A stretch of DNA of 64,000 bases from Centrapalus pauciflorus (taxonomy: Eukaryota; Streptophyta; Magnoliopsida; Asterales; Asteraceae). Of the stretch, positions 24,123-37,016 are shown in pieces. The stretch spans positions 1,020,432 through 1,084,431 of the forward strand of contig JAANYP010004771.1 of assembly GCA_020465985.1 (NCBI GenBank), written 5' to 3'. The position numbers and the translations under genes are program-made. Position 1 is the first letter of the stretch, and each line of letters opens with the position of its first letter. Under the pieces are notes generated by a model. It was not told the origin of the DNA. It was given only the letters and a program-made list of their open reading frames with translations, and ran no database searches.

Positions 24123-26311
24123 ATGGTTTCTAGGATCTCTCTCTCTCTCTCTCTCGGATTCAGGAAAGGACTCATAGATCTTTGTTGTTCCCTTGTTCTT
24201 GCTTTTGGTGTATAAATCACGTATCATGTTTTCATGATGTTCCTCCTGTATATGCATTTATATAATTTTCTGCATGATGAAAGATAATGAATGAGATTAA
24301 ACTTACATAATCAATGCAGCAATGACCGCTTGTGAATCCTTTCTATTTTCCTTCCACTAAATTCAGCATTTACTGGACCCCACCGTTTTCTCCTCTTTTA
24401 CAAGGTGGAATGGGGTGAAGTTGCAAAAAATATGGATATAGATGATTTATTAGCAGTTTGGTTTGCGTTGGGCTGTTGGTTCTGATCAACTCCATTTAGC
24501 TCAATTGTAAAAATATCAGATTGTACTATACATTAAATTTTTGTAACCGGAACAAGGTACTCAGTCCTTCAAAATTGAGTCAACTTATGAATCATTTTGT
24601 GCATATCAAATCCCAACATGCCTTCCCCTTCAGGGACATGATAACCGAGCACAGAATCCAGTATCTAAATTTAGTCATAATAACACTGGTGGATGAAAAC
24701 TTTGTGTGTCCAACCCAACAAAACACAACGCTAGATATGCTCTTTTTCACATTATGATTTGGCCATCTACGTTGTGTCCTCTATTCCTGGTGTGTAATAA
24801 TCAATTCTAATGCATAAAGTACAAGTTGCTACATACGATCACACTGATTCAAATAAATAACAGAAAGTGAAGGGTAAAGTCATAGCTACAGCAAACGCCT
24901 TCCTGTTCTCCACTTTCATGCTGGCCTGGCCAAACATTTCTATTGTTTTGTTTTTAGTTTTGTTTGCTAAATTTGGTCATCTGGGTACCTGCATCCGAAA
25001 CTAATTCAATTTTCATACATAAATCAACTCAGCCCGTGTCATTCGAACACCCAAACTGTATCTGCTCGGATTTTCAGCCCTTTTCTTTTTTTTTTTTTAC
25101 CCCTGGGATAGATTATAACATGCATACTTTGAAGCAACAAACACAGATAGGCAGAGATACAATCTTCCCACTTCAACTTTTTAGGAGCTGGTGTTAGGAA
25201 TACTTCTGATAATGAAATACATGTAATGTGTCCCCTAGCAAAATTCCAATCCCAGATGACTTCTTTGTCCATAAAAATTGGCTGCAATGAGTTTAATCTA
25301 CAAGGTGTTCATGACTGTCATTATTTAGATATTTGATTAAAACCAAAGCATTTTGTGTTGAATGAGTGTCGGTCAAACTTTGGAATTTATTTTGAGACCA
25401 AGCAAAATAATGTTCATGATAGAAAGTAAAAGACTGGTGTGAACAACAGCTTATACTGAGTAATTATAAATAGAATGTAGAAGGGTTTTCGTGCGATATG
25501 TTTAATTACTATTAATCTATTACCCATATGATGTAAGCAAATTTAAGGATCCACGTATAATGATGCGTCATGTATTCATCCATGTTTTAAATTGAACACT
25601 CAAGCTAAACAAATCTAAAAGGTTCACCAGTCAATCCCTGAGAATATTGATTCCTAAATAATTTAGGTAAGACTGTGTTACATGGCTTTGTGGCAACAGA
25701 GGCAGAAGAGGCTAGTGATCGAGGCCACCACAACGATCTATAAGACGAATAACATTATACAAAGAAACTGAATGCATATGATACCAGTAACCATACATTC
25801 AAAGTACTCAATATTTAACCTTGCAGCGCATATCCAGGTTCTTGGATGATCCAAGACATTAAACATATTGGGTTTCAAGGGTACATGTAAAATTATTTAA
25901 CTATTCCAAACTTCAATTATATTGTTACATCTACTATTCTAATTCAGTAATTCTTGAAATGGCATGATCATTATGAATGTGCACATGGAAGAACCCTAAA
26001 ATTAGTGTTCTATTTTCATTTTCAATTCAAACGAGTATAGACAAGCTGCAGACTACACAACCAAATTCAAGAATCAAACAACAAATATCAACCTTACTGC
26101 AATAAACAACATATATATATCATGCAATGAATAACAAGAAGGCACGCTGTTTATCATCACAGTACTCATCTTATTGAACAATGACAAATCGATTTCCACA
26201 CAATAATTCTATCTAAGGAACCATGGCACGAAGAAAGAAACACAAACTGTATCATTCAAAACTACTAATTAAACGCAAAAAGCTGACCAGAGAACTTAGG
26301 GCCTAGTGCGG
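24123..26311. other. Intergenic region between VAMP727 and TOM9
   Basis: Contains the VAMP727 3' UTR and the 3' flank of TOM9. No further gene or recognisable repeat was found. Confidence 0.5.
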
Positions 26312-26599
26312 TCACTTTTGCGGGGCGGCGGGGGTCGGGGTGCCGAGCAAGCTAGCCTGTTGGAGCTCGAGCTCATTGAATTGAGCCTCGCGGTCCATCT
26401 CGATGATTAGAGGAACGACAAGGATCAAAAAAGTAGTTCCAGCGATCCAGGCTGCCTTGCCTGTGCTCTTGAGAAGCTTTTTGGCGACGAAACTCGCATC
26501 AGAGGCGGCGCGTTTGCCTCTGTAGACGATGGGAGACTCGGATACTGTTGATGAGATCCTCGATAAGACACCTTCGCTGCTGGATTTCTTGGCCGCCAT
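26312..26599 (-). CDS. Mitochondrial import receptor subunit TOM9 (plant Tom22)
   Basis: Intronless, 95 residues, the expected length of plant TOM9. The conserved core GKAAWIAGTTFLILVVPLII (47-66) includes the single membrane helix and is followed by EMDREAQFNELELQQASLLG, nearly invariant in plant TOM9. TOM9 sits in the outer mitochondrial membrane and organises the TOM translocase. Plant TOM9 is shorter than fungal or animal Tom22 because it lacks the acidic cytosolic receptor domain, and that is the case here. The gene lies alone, with intergenic DNA on both sides. Confidence 0.96.
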   Translation of the reverse strand: MAAKKSSSEGVLSRISSTVSESPIVYRGKRAASDASFVAKKLLKSTGKAAWIAGTTFLILVVPLIIEMDREAQFNELELQQASLLGTPTPAAPQK

Positions 26600-27687
26600 T
26601 ACTGGCTGAAGCTGAACTAGTAGGTTTTAGGTTTCGAGATTTTGTTCTTCTCAGGGTTTTCGCTTTATTGGCTTCGAGGGTTTTGGAACCGAGAGCTAAT
26701 AAATCATAAATTCACAATACCTTGTTTTATTTTTCCTAGTAATGAACTTTATTTTGTTCAGGATTTTTACGATAAAAAGACTTTTGAATTATTTTCGTAA
26801 TTAAAATTTTTATTTATTTTTATTGTCACAAAAAACCTTTAACCGATTAAAATCTCACGGAACCGACATGTTACTTGTTGTAACCAGTAACCTCTATCTT
26901 CGACGAGTCTTCCGACGACCTTTGAAGAATCCGATGAGGTTTTCAGCAAACTATTTGGTTACTCATTTAAGGTTTAATGCACCTAAACATTCGACAGTGA
27001 CACCTCCAACTCCGATGATGCCTTCATCGACCCTTAAAACACATGAAGCTTCGATTTGTTCATCCCCAGATTCTTGGTCGTCCAATAGATTTTGGAGGCC
27101 CTAAGCAATAGTTATAAAATAGGCCCCTAATATATCCCAAAATTTCAATAATACCATAAAACTAATTATCAATATATTAAAACAACTCTATCTCATTTGA
27201 CTTACATATATAATTATTCTTAAACAATGTCATTCTTCGACGTTTCTATAAGCAACATCGATTAAATATTCACAATAAATCAACTAAATTAATCTAATGA
27301 CTAAATATGCATATGATTAATTGTAAGAAAATCTATTAGCAAAATAAGACAATTAAATAAACATGTATAGATAAATCTGAAAACATAGGAGTAATCAATT
27401 TATCTATTGTATTGGGCTTGATTATTGATAAAGAAGAGGGCTAAATTTATACAAATATATATATTGTGCACAGGGCCCACTTTGCCCGTTGCCTAAACCG
27501 TCTAACTATATTGTTGATTTAGCCTAAGGTTTTAGATTATTAATTTAGACTTCAGATTCAACGGTCTGACCATATTGTTGATGTACGCAAAAATCCATTT
27601 TAAATTTTAACGTTCTTATTTTCTTATTTTATTTAAAACCACATGTTCATCATTTTTATATTTATAGCAACCTATTTTATACTTAAA
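26600..27687. other. Intergenic sequence upstream of TOM9
   Basis: TOM9 promoter followed by AT-rich DNA. A 93-codon frame at 26823-27104 has no recognisable family features and is not called. Confidence 0.5.
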
Positions 27688-28490
27688 CTAGTTTATGTAC
27701 CCACGTATTACGTGGATAAATATTAATAAATAAATTTGTTATATAAAGTTTATGTAAACATAAAATTAAAACATATAAATCTTAAATGTTATTAATAGTA
27801 TTATATTTCATATTTGTCATAATTAATGTTTAATATTAGTTACTTTTCTAATAACTTTTAAAATATATTTTATTTTAAAATATATATGTATTTAATTTAC
27901 ACGATTTAAAGTTTCAATTTTACATAAAAGTTAATGTGTGTGTGTCTATATATATATTACGATAAATAAAATACTATAAATATGATTTTCTTAATATTGT
28001 ATTATTGTTTAGGTTTTACTTATATCTAATATTGTTTGTGATCTTTATTTATATTTAATATATTTTAAAAATTTTATAACACATAATAGGTTTTTTAATT
28101 AGACATAATAAAGTGTTTTTATCTTTTCTAGATGTTATCTATTAATATTTTATTTTTTGCATTTATAATAAAATCTTATTTGTATTAATATTTTATTTGA
28201 TGTTTATAGATAAATTATATAATTTAAGTGTTTTATTAAGTTTAAATTTAAATTAGCTATAATTTATCACATGTCAAATAGATAATGATGATAAATAACA
28301 TAATTAGATAATGTAAAATAGTGGATAAAATTAACTATTTATTAATGTTTATAGATATTAGTTATATAATAAATTGTATTTATCTTTTATTTTATTTTAT
28401 TCTAAAAATTATAAATTGTATTTATTTTTTTAGGTGCAACGTGGTCACTACATGTGGCGTTTTGTGTTCTCCTTTATTATATATAGAAGA
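27688..28490 (-). mobile_element. Helitron (non-autonomous), minus orientation
   Basis: On the minus strand it starts A/TCTTCTATATATAATAAAG at 28490 and ends with hairpin CCACGTA-ATACGTGG, then GTACATAAACTAG/T at 27688. TC start, hairpin, CTAG end and A/T insertion site are all present. 803 bp, no coding capacity. Confidence 0.8.
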
Positions 28491-28622
28491 TTATTTATCT
28501 TTTTTTAAATTTATGTGAATAGTAGTTAATTTTTTAACATTTTTGTAAGTTTTTTATTTCTAAATTTATATATAAATATATTTAGTCGATATAATTTGAA
28601 ATTTCAATTTTACGTAAAACAT

Positions 28623-29177
<555 letters not shown>

Positions 29178-29181
<4 letters not shown>

Positions 29182-29562
29182 TAGGTTCTATGGGGCACCT
29201 GTGTGCATCGTGCAACTTAGGAACCCATATACACCGTTAGATCTAGAAAATGAATGGCTAAGATTACAATGGCAAAAAAAATTTATAAAACGCACTTCTA
29301 AAATTAAAAAAAAATCCAATTGAACAAAAATCCAACATGATGTTTCATCATTTTCATTGACTGTGCATCTTCGTATTTATCTTTCCCAGGTTATGCATCA
29401 TCGTGTTCATATGGAGCACCAGGTTATGCATCATCGTGTTCATATTGTGCATCTTCGTGTTCGTCTTCTTCACATCGTATACGTTCATAGGTTCATGAGT
29501 TCAACGTGATGCATCATTTTCATCTTCATCTCATCATCGTCTTCTCAAACTCGTCGGTCGAT

Positions 29563-29600
<38 letters not shown>

Positions 29601-29792
29601 GGAATAATATATGGAGAATGGTTAATGTGATTGATTTAGTTTCCTATTTTAATCCTAATCTATTAATTAAAATAATTAATTTTTTCAAATAAAGTATTCC
29701 AATATTACCCTTATTGCATCATTTGTAAACAAGCAATGCATTTTTGGTTCTCATTTAGTTCCCGATGCATACGGTGCCCTATAGAACCTCAA

Positions 29793-29794
<2 letters not shown>
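29178..29794. mobile_element. TA-flanked inverted-repeat element, family 2
   Basis: Left end GGGTTAGGTTCTATGGGGCA, right end (reverse complement) GATTGAGGTTCTATAGGGCA. GGTTC-N8-ACC occurs at 29184-29199 and 29773-29788. The interior has TGCATCATCGTGTTCAT-type repeats and a (GT)n(GA)n run near 29563-29602. Flanked by TA tracts on both sides. Confidence 0.87.
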
Positions 29795-29876
<82 letters not shown>

Positions 29877-29880
<4 letters not shown>

Positions 29881-30304
29881 ATGGTTCGTGTGAGTACCTA
29901 AAAAATGCAGAGTACCGTGAGTACTTGTGAACACACGAGTTTCAGATGTGAACTTACTCCGAAAAAAAGTTTTTTTTTGAATTTTTTTTCATATTCATTT
30001 AGATACAAATAATATAAGACTATACGTAAAAAATTATATACATTTACACTTTCTATCATCTTAAAAGTCATGTGAACGTGAAAAAATTCATGTGAACATG
30101 CTTAGTTGTGAACACACGTTCACAACAGCACACTTCATGTGAACATACACGTTTCACATAGTTCTAGTGTGTGTTTAGGTGTGATTTTTTGCAAGTAGTC
30201 TTGTATTATTAATTTAAACATGATTATGAAAAAAAATTTCAAAAAAAATGATTTTAAGCGAGGTACCTCCGGTACTCCGCAAAGCTAGTGGTACTCATTT
30301 GAAC

Positions 30305-30307
<3 letters not shown>
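29877..30307. mobile_element. TA-flanked inverted-repeat element, family 3
   Basis: Left end carries GGTTCGTGTGAGTACC (29883-29898), right end in reverse complement GGTTCAAATGAGTACC (30290-30305). The interior carries GTGAACATG/TTCACA-type repeats, unlike its neighbours. Flanked by TA tracts (about 29797-29876 and 30308-30379). Confidence 0.85.
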
Positions 30308-30373
<66 letters not shown>

Positions 30374-30379
30374 TATATA

Positions 30380-30545
30380 GGGGGTTCAATGGAAAACCAC
30401 CATGCACCTGAAAACTTGTGAAAACCGCAATGCACCACCACAAATGCATCAAATTCCCAGCGTGATGCATCAAAATCCCGCGTGATGCATCAAATTTCCC
30501 GCGTGATGCATCAAAATCCCGCATTATGCATCACCTTATTTACGA
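30380..30545. mobile_element. TA-flanked element, family 4, truncated
   Basis: Left end GGTTCAATGGAAAACC at 30383-30398, preceded by a TA tract. The interior, with GATGCATCA repeats, matches the 1790-2014 element up to about 30545; the right end is missing. Confidence 0.8.
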
Positions 30546-32081
30546 TCATGAAATACTGATGAACAAAACAATTAATTTCAAAACCATATTTATCTAAAAG
30601 GTCATTGTATACGTTTATTTTTACTAATCAGATATACATCCTCACACTCACATATTATTTTGTTATTAACGTGAGACACATTGATTAAACTTAAACAGAG
30701 TTTAGTTTTTCATCATTTTTTCCGATCACAGGTCGGTCCTATTAATCTTGGAGCCCTGAGCGGTCGTAATTATTGCACACCCTCAGGGCCGACCATGTGT
30801 CCATGTGCTTATATACAAACGTGTTTTTATGTTTTACTAGTTTATGAACCTACATATTATGTGATTCTTAATAAATAATCGGACAGATAAAATATATGTA
30901 AACTTAAAATTAAATCATATATTGTTAATTCTTATAATAAAGAAAACAAAAATATAGATATTTGTCATATATTTCTGTCTTTTTTAAAATTAATGAATAG
31001 TAGTTACCTTTTTTAAATATACCATACAATTCTTTTTACGGCGAACTAACCTACATTGCTCCTAGACTACCATTTTTGCCCTAAATAGGGACTTTAGAAC
31101 TTATATTCACTACCTAAATTCAAACTTGACTCTGACGTAAGTAGAGCTTATAGTTTTCTTGTTAAAGTTCTATTAATATTATATTTTTTTAATCTCAAAT
31201 AAAACATTACTTATTTTACTTTTTTATTTTCAATTTTTATTATGTATTCATATATTTTAAATGATATAGTTTAAGATTTTTTATTTTATAAGTATTTTTG
31301 AAAGTTTATTGATAGATCATATAATTTAAGAGTTTTTTTTTTATTTTATATTAGAAATAATAACGATTTATCTTTTTATTTATGTGTATAGATATTATAA
31401 AAACATAATTGTATTATCTTTTGTTATATTTTATATTAAAAATAATTGTATTTGTCACGTATATTATTTATTTAATTTTTTAAAATACACGTGAATAATA
31501 GTTACTTTTTAAAATTCTTTTAAGTTTTTTGTTTCTAAATTTAAACATATATTTAATCAATGTAATTTGAAAATTTCAGTTTTACATAAAACATATATAT
31601 TAATAAATAAATAAAATGTTATAAAATATGAGTTTATTAAAATTCTATTATTTTTACTTTTTAGATATTTAATATTGTTTATATAATATTTATGATTTAT
31701 GTTCTTTATTAATATTATTAAAAAAAACTTTATTATTCAGATACACAATAAAAAATTCTAATGAATTGTATTATAATTAAAATGTAACTTTAATATTTAA
31801 TTTTTTTAAATTAAATATGATCATGTATAACATCGAACATTACTATTATAACGTTGACAAACTCTAATCGATGTATTAGAGATATTATCGTTATAAGTTT
31901 ATTTGATTTGATTGTAATACCAATAAACTAAATTGACAATTAAACCTAATCAATGTCAAAATAACAAATTATGGTTATGAATGTTTGATTAATTAATTAT
32001 GATTCCGATCCATTTAATAAGACATTGTTTGTGATTTTAACGTTGCAAAATCTAGAAAACCAATTAATTAATTATATAGAC
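30546..32081. other. AT-rich region with decayed Helitron sequence
   Basis: A minus-strand Helitron 3' end (hairpin-like CACATAATATGTAGG, then TTCATAAACTAG/T) lies at 30837. Segments near 30975-31050 and 31480-31600 resemble 28500-28620. About 31830-31990 recurs inverted at about 50580-50760. No gene is supported. Confidence 0.5.
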
Positions 32082-32286
32082 ACACACATGTGGTGTGTTC
32101 CCTGTTTCTGCAAAAAAAAAATAAAAAGGAAAAGAAGGGGGGAAGAAGAAGGAAGAAGGAAGCTGGCAGCGGGGTGGAGCGGGGAGGGGAAGCCGCGCGG
32201 GGCCGCTTGACCGGGGTGGTGTAGCCGCCGGGGATGGTCCGAGGTGGCAAGGCCGCGGGTTGGCGGCTCCAGTACTCCCGTCGCTC
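32082..32286 (-). mobile_element. Harbinger-like GC-rich element, copy C (5' part only)
   Basis: Reverse-oriented match to 10045-10280: the end GAGCGACGGGAGTAC, the GC-rich block (with a short internal deletion) and CACATGTGTGTGTC. It stops at the TA tract. It abuts a TAA/TTA trinucleotide inside copy B. Confidence 0.8.
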
Positions 32287-32289
32287 TAA

Positions 32290-32646
32290 CTAGGAAATTT
32301 CCATCTTTCTTAAACTTTCCATCTTTCTTAATTTTTTTAAAATAAATTCATTTTAACTAAAAAAAACAAATATTAGAACTAAAATAATTAATTTCATAAA
32401 TATTTAAAAACTATTATATAAACTAAACATTAAAAATTACCCAATTAAAATAAAAAATTACATAACAATAAATAAAAGTTAAAATGGCAAATGAACATTA
32501 AAAAAATACAAACTAACTGTCTAAATTTGGTATTTATGCAACAATTACGAAACTGTACAAACGAACGAACAATTACGAAACTAAAATAAAAAAATACAAA
32601 CATTTATGAAACTATAATAAGAAACAAAAAATAAAATTATAAAAGT

Positions 32647-32704
<58 letters not shown>

Positions 32705-32930
32705 GACACACAGAGACACACACATGTGGTGTGTTCCCTGTTTCTGCAAAAAAAATAAAAAGGAAAAGAAGGGGGGAAGAAGAAGGAAGCTGGCAGCGGG
32801 GTGGAGCGGGGAGGGGAAGCCGCGCGGGGCTCCTTCCAGGGCGGGGCCGCTTGACCGGGGTGGTGTAGCCGCCGGGGATGGTCCGAGGTGGCAAGGCCGC
32901 GGGTTGGCGGCTCCAGTACTCCCGTCGCTC
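32290..32930 (-). mobile_element. Harbinger-like GC-rich element, copy B (interrupted by copy C)
   Basis: Reverse-oriented match to copy A from its GAGCGACGGGAGTAC end (32930, followed by TTA) through the GC-rich block, TA tract and AT-rich tail, to the CTAGTTA point. There copy C begins; the last ~100 bases of copy A are absent. Confidence 0.8.
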
Positions 32931-32933
32931 TTA

Positions 32934-34721
32934 GGGTGCTATTATGCATATTTTGGGAGACGAAAATGTTTGAAAATTTGGATTATTAAATACTTGTAAA
33001 TTTTATGCAATTAATTGTTGTGTTGTGTTATTATGTACAGTTTTGTTTTGTTTATTTTGTTTCCCAACTAATAAGAACACATGCTTACTATGGTCTTAAT
33101 TTTAAACTTCTGATACTTGTTTGACTTTCTCAATAAAGGTGAACCATTATTATTTATGTTATTAACAAAATAAGGTCGACAATTAATATAGTTGCTTCAG
33201 ATTTTATAAACCAATCAACATCAATGGAAGCATCACATCATTTTTGTGGACGATATTTCAACCACATTGTGAGTGATTCCCGTACTTCAACCTTGTCATG
33301 TGGTAGATTCCAATCATATTTGTCGTCAATGTCTATTTATTTAAGAGAAATAATTGTCAGTAAATAGACGAGCTTAAGCCTGCCACTTTTAAAAGAGCTG
33401 GACATGAACTCGAGTCTACTGAACTCATTTACACCTTAAAACTATTCAAAACCCATACTTTAAAATGATGAGGTGGAAACTGTGGATCCAGTTTGGAATT
33501 TGCTTGTGGACTATTCATAGGATTCACTCGGTTCATCACATGTGTTTAAGACTGGAGTGTTGCGAACTTTTTTTTTTTCCTTAAATAGAGACTAATTAGT
33601 TTCTTATTGATTTTTATGCCCACAATTTTTTGATATCTCATATAAGGTTATATGGAAGCTTTATAAACCATACAACTCTTTCTATGGTCAATGAATTCAT
33701 CATTTTATTTTCTAGCGTTTTATGTCACCAACTCAATTGGATTCATTTCTTCTACAATTAGCTCAGACTTCAGCAAACCAATGTTTGCTAAGAATTATAG
33801 AGTTTGCCTTAAATAGACACTAATAAATTAACTGTTGAACTTTATGACATTGACAAATATATTAATTAATCACATAAATTATTAGAATCATATTAATTAC
33901 GCACTTTTATTTTCATTCAATCGTGGATGATGAGACATCACCGATTTAAATGTCAAATAATTGATAATCTATGATTTAGGTGTTACTAAATTATATTATT
34001 TATTTAAAGATGGTATTCAATATTGATTTCTAATTTAAAGAACTAATTTGCTCTCAATGTAATAAAGTTATAAATGTAGTGTACTTCTAAACAATTTTAG
34101 AAGCTAAAACTGATCTTTTTTTTTTTTTTTAAAATAAAAACATGTCACTAATAAGGATCATTGAAAAGTTAAAAAGTATTAAACTTATCACTAAAGGTCT
34201 AAAACCGATATACTATTATTTATAAACATTTTAAAAGTACGCTACCTCTTTTAATAGCACAAATTTTGTTCTGTACTTAAAATAGAAATAAGCTTTAAAC
34301 ATGCATGTTTTTATATTATATAATTACCATCATGTAGCTTACTCATAAAAATTATTTCGATATTTGCTTAAGTTCATTAATTCAGATGGTAATTTAAATA
34401 GTAATAGTATGATTTATATAACTTCATTTAGGAGTCCAAAAATAGATATAATGAAGCTTTTAGCGTAAATATCCAATTAAAAATGGATTAAAGTATGTTT
34501 CTCACTTAGAATAATTAAATAAATATCAAACATGTCGTTTTTTTAAAAAAAATTAATTTTACTAGTCAAATTAACTATAAATAAATGATTGGTTTATGAA
34601 GGAAATAAGAGAAGAAAGGGCGGTGATATCTTATGTTAGATTATTTTATTAAGATAAATTGAGAGGCAAATCATTAATTTTAAAAAATAACACTATAGTG
34701 GTAGTACCGTAGTATTATTTA
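32934..34721. other. AT-rich intergenic DNA
   Basis: No gene or clear repeat boundary was recognised. Confidence 0.5.
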
Positions 34722-34935
34722 GGGTGCGTTTGGTTTGTTGATGAGTTTAGAAATGTGTATGTGTATAAGAATGAGTTTGAAAAAAATATATGAGGAATTA
34801 GAAAACCCACGAGTGTTGATTAGTTTGAGTTTTTGGTAATCATTTTCATATATTTGGTAATCATTTTTCAAACAAACAACAACTATAAAACCAAACTCAT
34901 TTTATACCTTAAAAATCCACCAAACAAGCGCATCC
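34722..34935. mobile_element. Tourist-like MITE
   Basis: Left end GGGTGCGTTTGGTTTG, right end (reverse complement) GGATGCGCTTGTTTGGTG, flanked by TTA on both sides. 214 bp. Confidence 0.75.
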
Positions 34936-35335
34936 TTAGATTAGTTTGGCATGGTTTGCTTCATGGGTTGGAAAAGGAGGTGGGGATATTATAGGTGCAT
35001 AAAAAAGGTAGGATATTTGGTGCATAAAGGAAAGGAAAGTGTTGTGAATCCATCGTGGGTTAAGATTAGAGGCGACACCTACTACTATGTCTACTGCCTT
35101 TAATTTTTACTCTAATAACTTCATCGTCAAAGCTTCCCCATTTATATAGTTAATTAACCTGGATCACTTTCAACTAAAAAGAGAAACCATACATCCACTT
35201 TTTAAAGGGTTAATGTTTGAATTCTAAAAATTACGTTTGAAATTAAAAAATGATTTTATGAACCTAAATCTGACCCCATACCACCCTTATATGACACCTA
35301 GCCCACCTTTTAGCCCACTCTACCAAATACAACCC

Positions 35336-35618
35336 AGGGGTGAGCTCGGTATCCGGACCGGTACCGAAAGTCTCGAAACCGAAATAAGAGATGCGGAAGA
35401 ACCGAATACTGAACCAATTAATTTTATATGGTCCGGTTCGGTATAAATATGGTACCGAAACCAAAACTAGAGATTTGTGATAAATATGGTACCGAAACCG
35501 TGAGCACCGAAAACCGATTTTTAAGTAATTCAAAACCTGAGTACCAGACCGAATATATTAATTCGGTATCGGTCGGTACTGGGCCGGATTCGAAAAATCG
35601 GCTCCGTCGCTCACCCCT
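35336..35618. mobile_element. MITE with AGGGGTGAGC inverted ends and CGGTACCG-rich interior
   Basis: Ends AGGGGTGAGC are perfect 10-base inverted repeats, of hAT type. The interior is rich in CCGGTACCGAA motifs. It is bracketed by a ~45-bp imperfect direct repeat (about 35274-35320 and 35628-35675, core TATATGACACCTA). Confidence 0.7.
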
Positions 35619-35679
35619 AATCCAACCCCACCTATACCACCCCTATATGACACCTAATCCACTTTAAAGCCCACCAGAT

Positions 35680-37016
35680 TAGTTATTATTTTACTTATGT
35701 AGTAAAAATTAATGTTTAATGTTACCATTTTAAGATGTTTGTTTTATGATTATACGTAGAAAAAAAATGTTTTATGAAGAAGAATAATTATTTTATTAAT
35801 AAAAAAACAAAAAAAACCATAGGCTTTAAATATTTTTATCATTCAAAAGAATTTAAAAAAATTATTAATAATATATTTTTGTCATTTGTCATAATCATAC
35901 TTCAATTCATTTAACAGATATATAAACAAACTATAAACAACAAAATAATTGCATCTGAATATTTTTTTTTTTTTTTGTATACCAAACAAGCTATACGTAT
36001 TTGGATTTAGATAGATTTCACTCATTGCAAAATTTTATTCATTTAATAGATTTCATTACTGGAGTAAATATTTTTACGAACCAAACGCTATTCAAGATCC
36101 CAAACGTCAGATAAAAGAAGCCCAAATGTTTATGCTTTATTATCTAACTTTGGATTTTACAACGAGTGATAAACAATAATGAAGTAAAATGTGTTATTTC
36201 ATGCACCATACTCTACTACACATAATCTTTAGGTCAATCAACATACCTCACTTTTAATGAAAAAGAGAAACCATACACCCAATCATAAACAACAATTTAA
36301 TTAAATTATTGGTCAAAATTATGAGATATGATGCATGAGAAACCAAGGTATGATGTATAAAGAAAAAACGACGTATAGGTAAAATTTGTATAATTACAAA
36401 TTGGATGCTACTTCATGCACTACACCTAAATCTCTACAATTGGCTAAAATATTTTTTTTTTTTTATAACTCATCGTTATGTTTTATTTATTCACACCTCT
36501 TTGTTCAATCATAAGGTGAAAATTTATAGGTCAATGACATAGAGGTGGTGTTTGAGAAAGTAGATATAGTGCAAGAAGAAATAGCCTTAGGAATTTAATA
36601 AACAATTTATTATTCTGGTTGAGCAGTGTATTACGAGATGCGGAAACACTGACATGTCAGAGTGACCTTTCCATCATCTCCATATGCTTCCACAAAAGGC
36701 GCCATGGAGGATTTACCTTTACCTTCACCCCCCCTCTCTCTCTCTCTAACAACATTCCGAATAAACGCACTTCCATTGCTGCCATGTGCTTGCTTCTGTT
36801 GCCAAGAAAACCTTGACAAATACTAGAAATCATTCATTATCCATTCCCATTTTTTTTCCAACTTTTCTTTCGTTAAAGCAACTCTGTATTTCTTCTGTCT
36901 TCCGATCTAAGTTTCGAATATTATCCTCCCTCCGCTGTTCCTTCAACATGTTTCTACTCCCATAAACTCTCAACATTCTTCATCATCCCTAGATTACTAC
37001 TAACCCATCTTTATAA
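35680..37016. other. AT-rich intergenic DNA and 5' region of the hemerythrin gene
   Basis: No gene is supported until the start at 37017. A (CT)n run near 36730-36748 and pyrimidine-rich sequence from about 36840 probably belong to the promoter or 5' UTR. Confidence 0.5.

Noticed and set aside
26823..27104. 93-codon frame
   Set aside because: No recognisable domain, basic and Ser/Thr/Pro-rich, with no supporting splice or promoter context.
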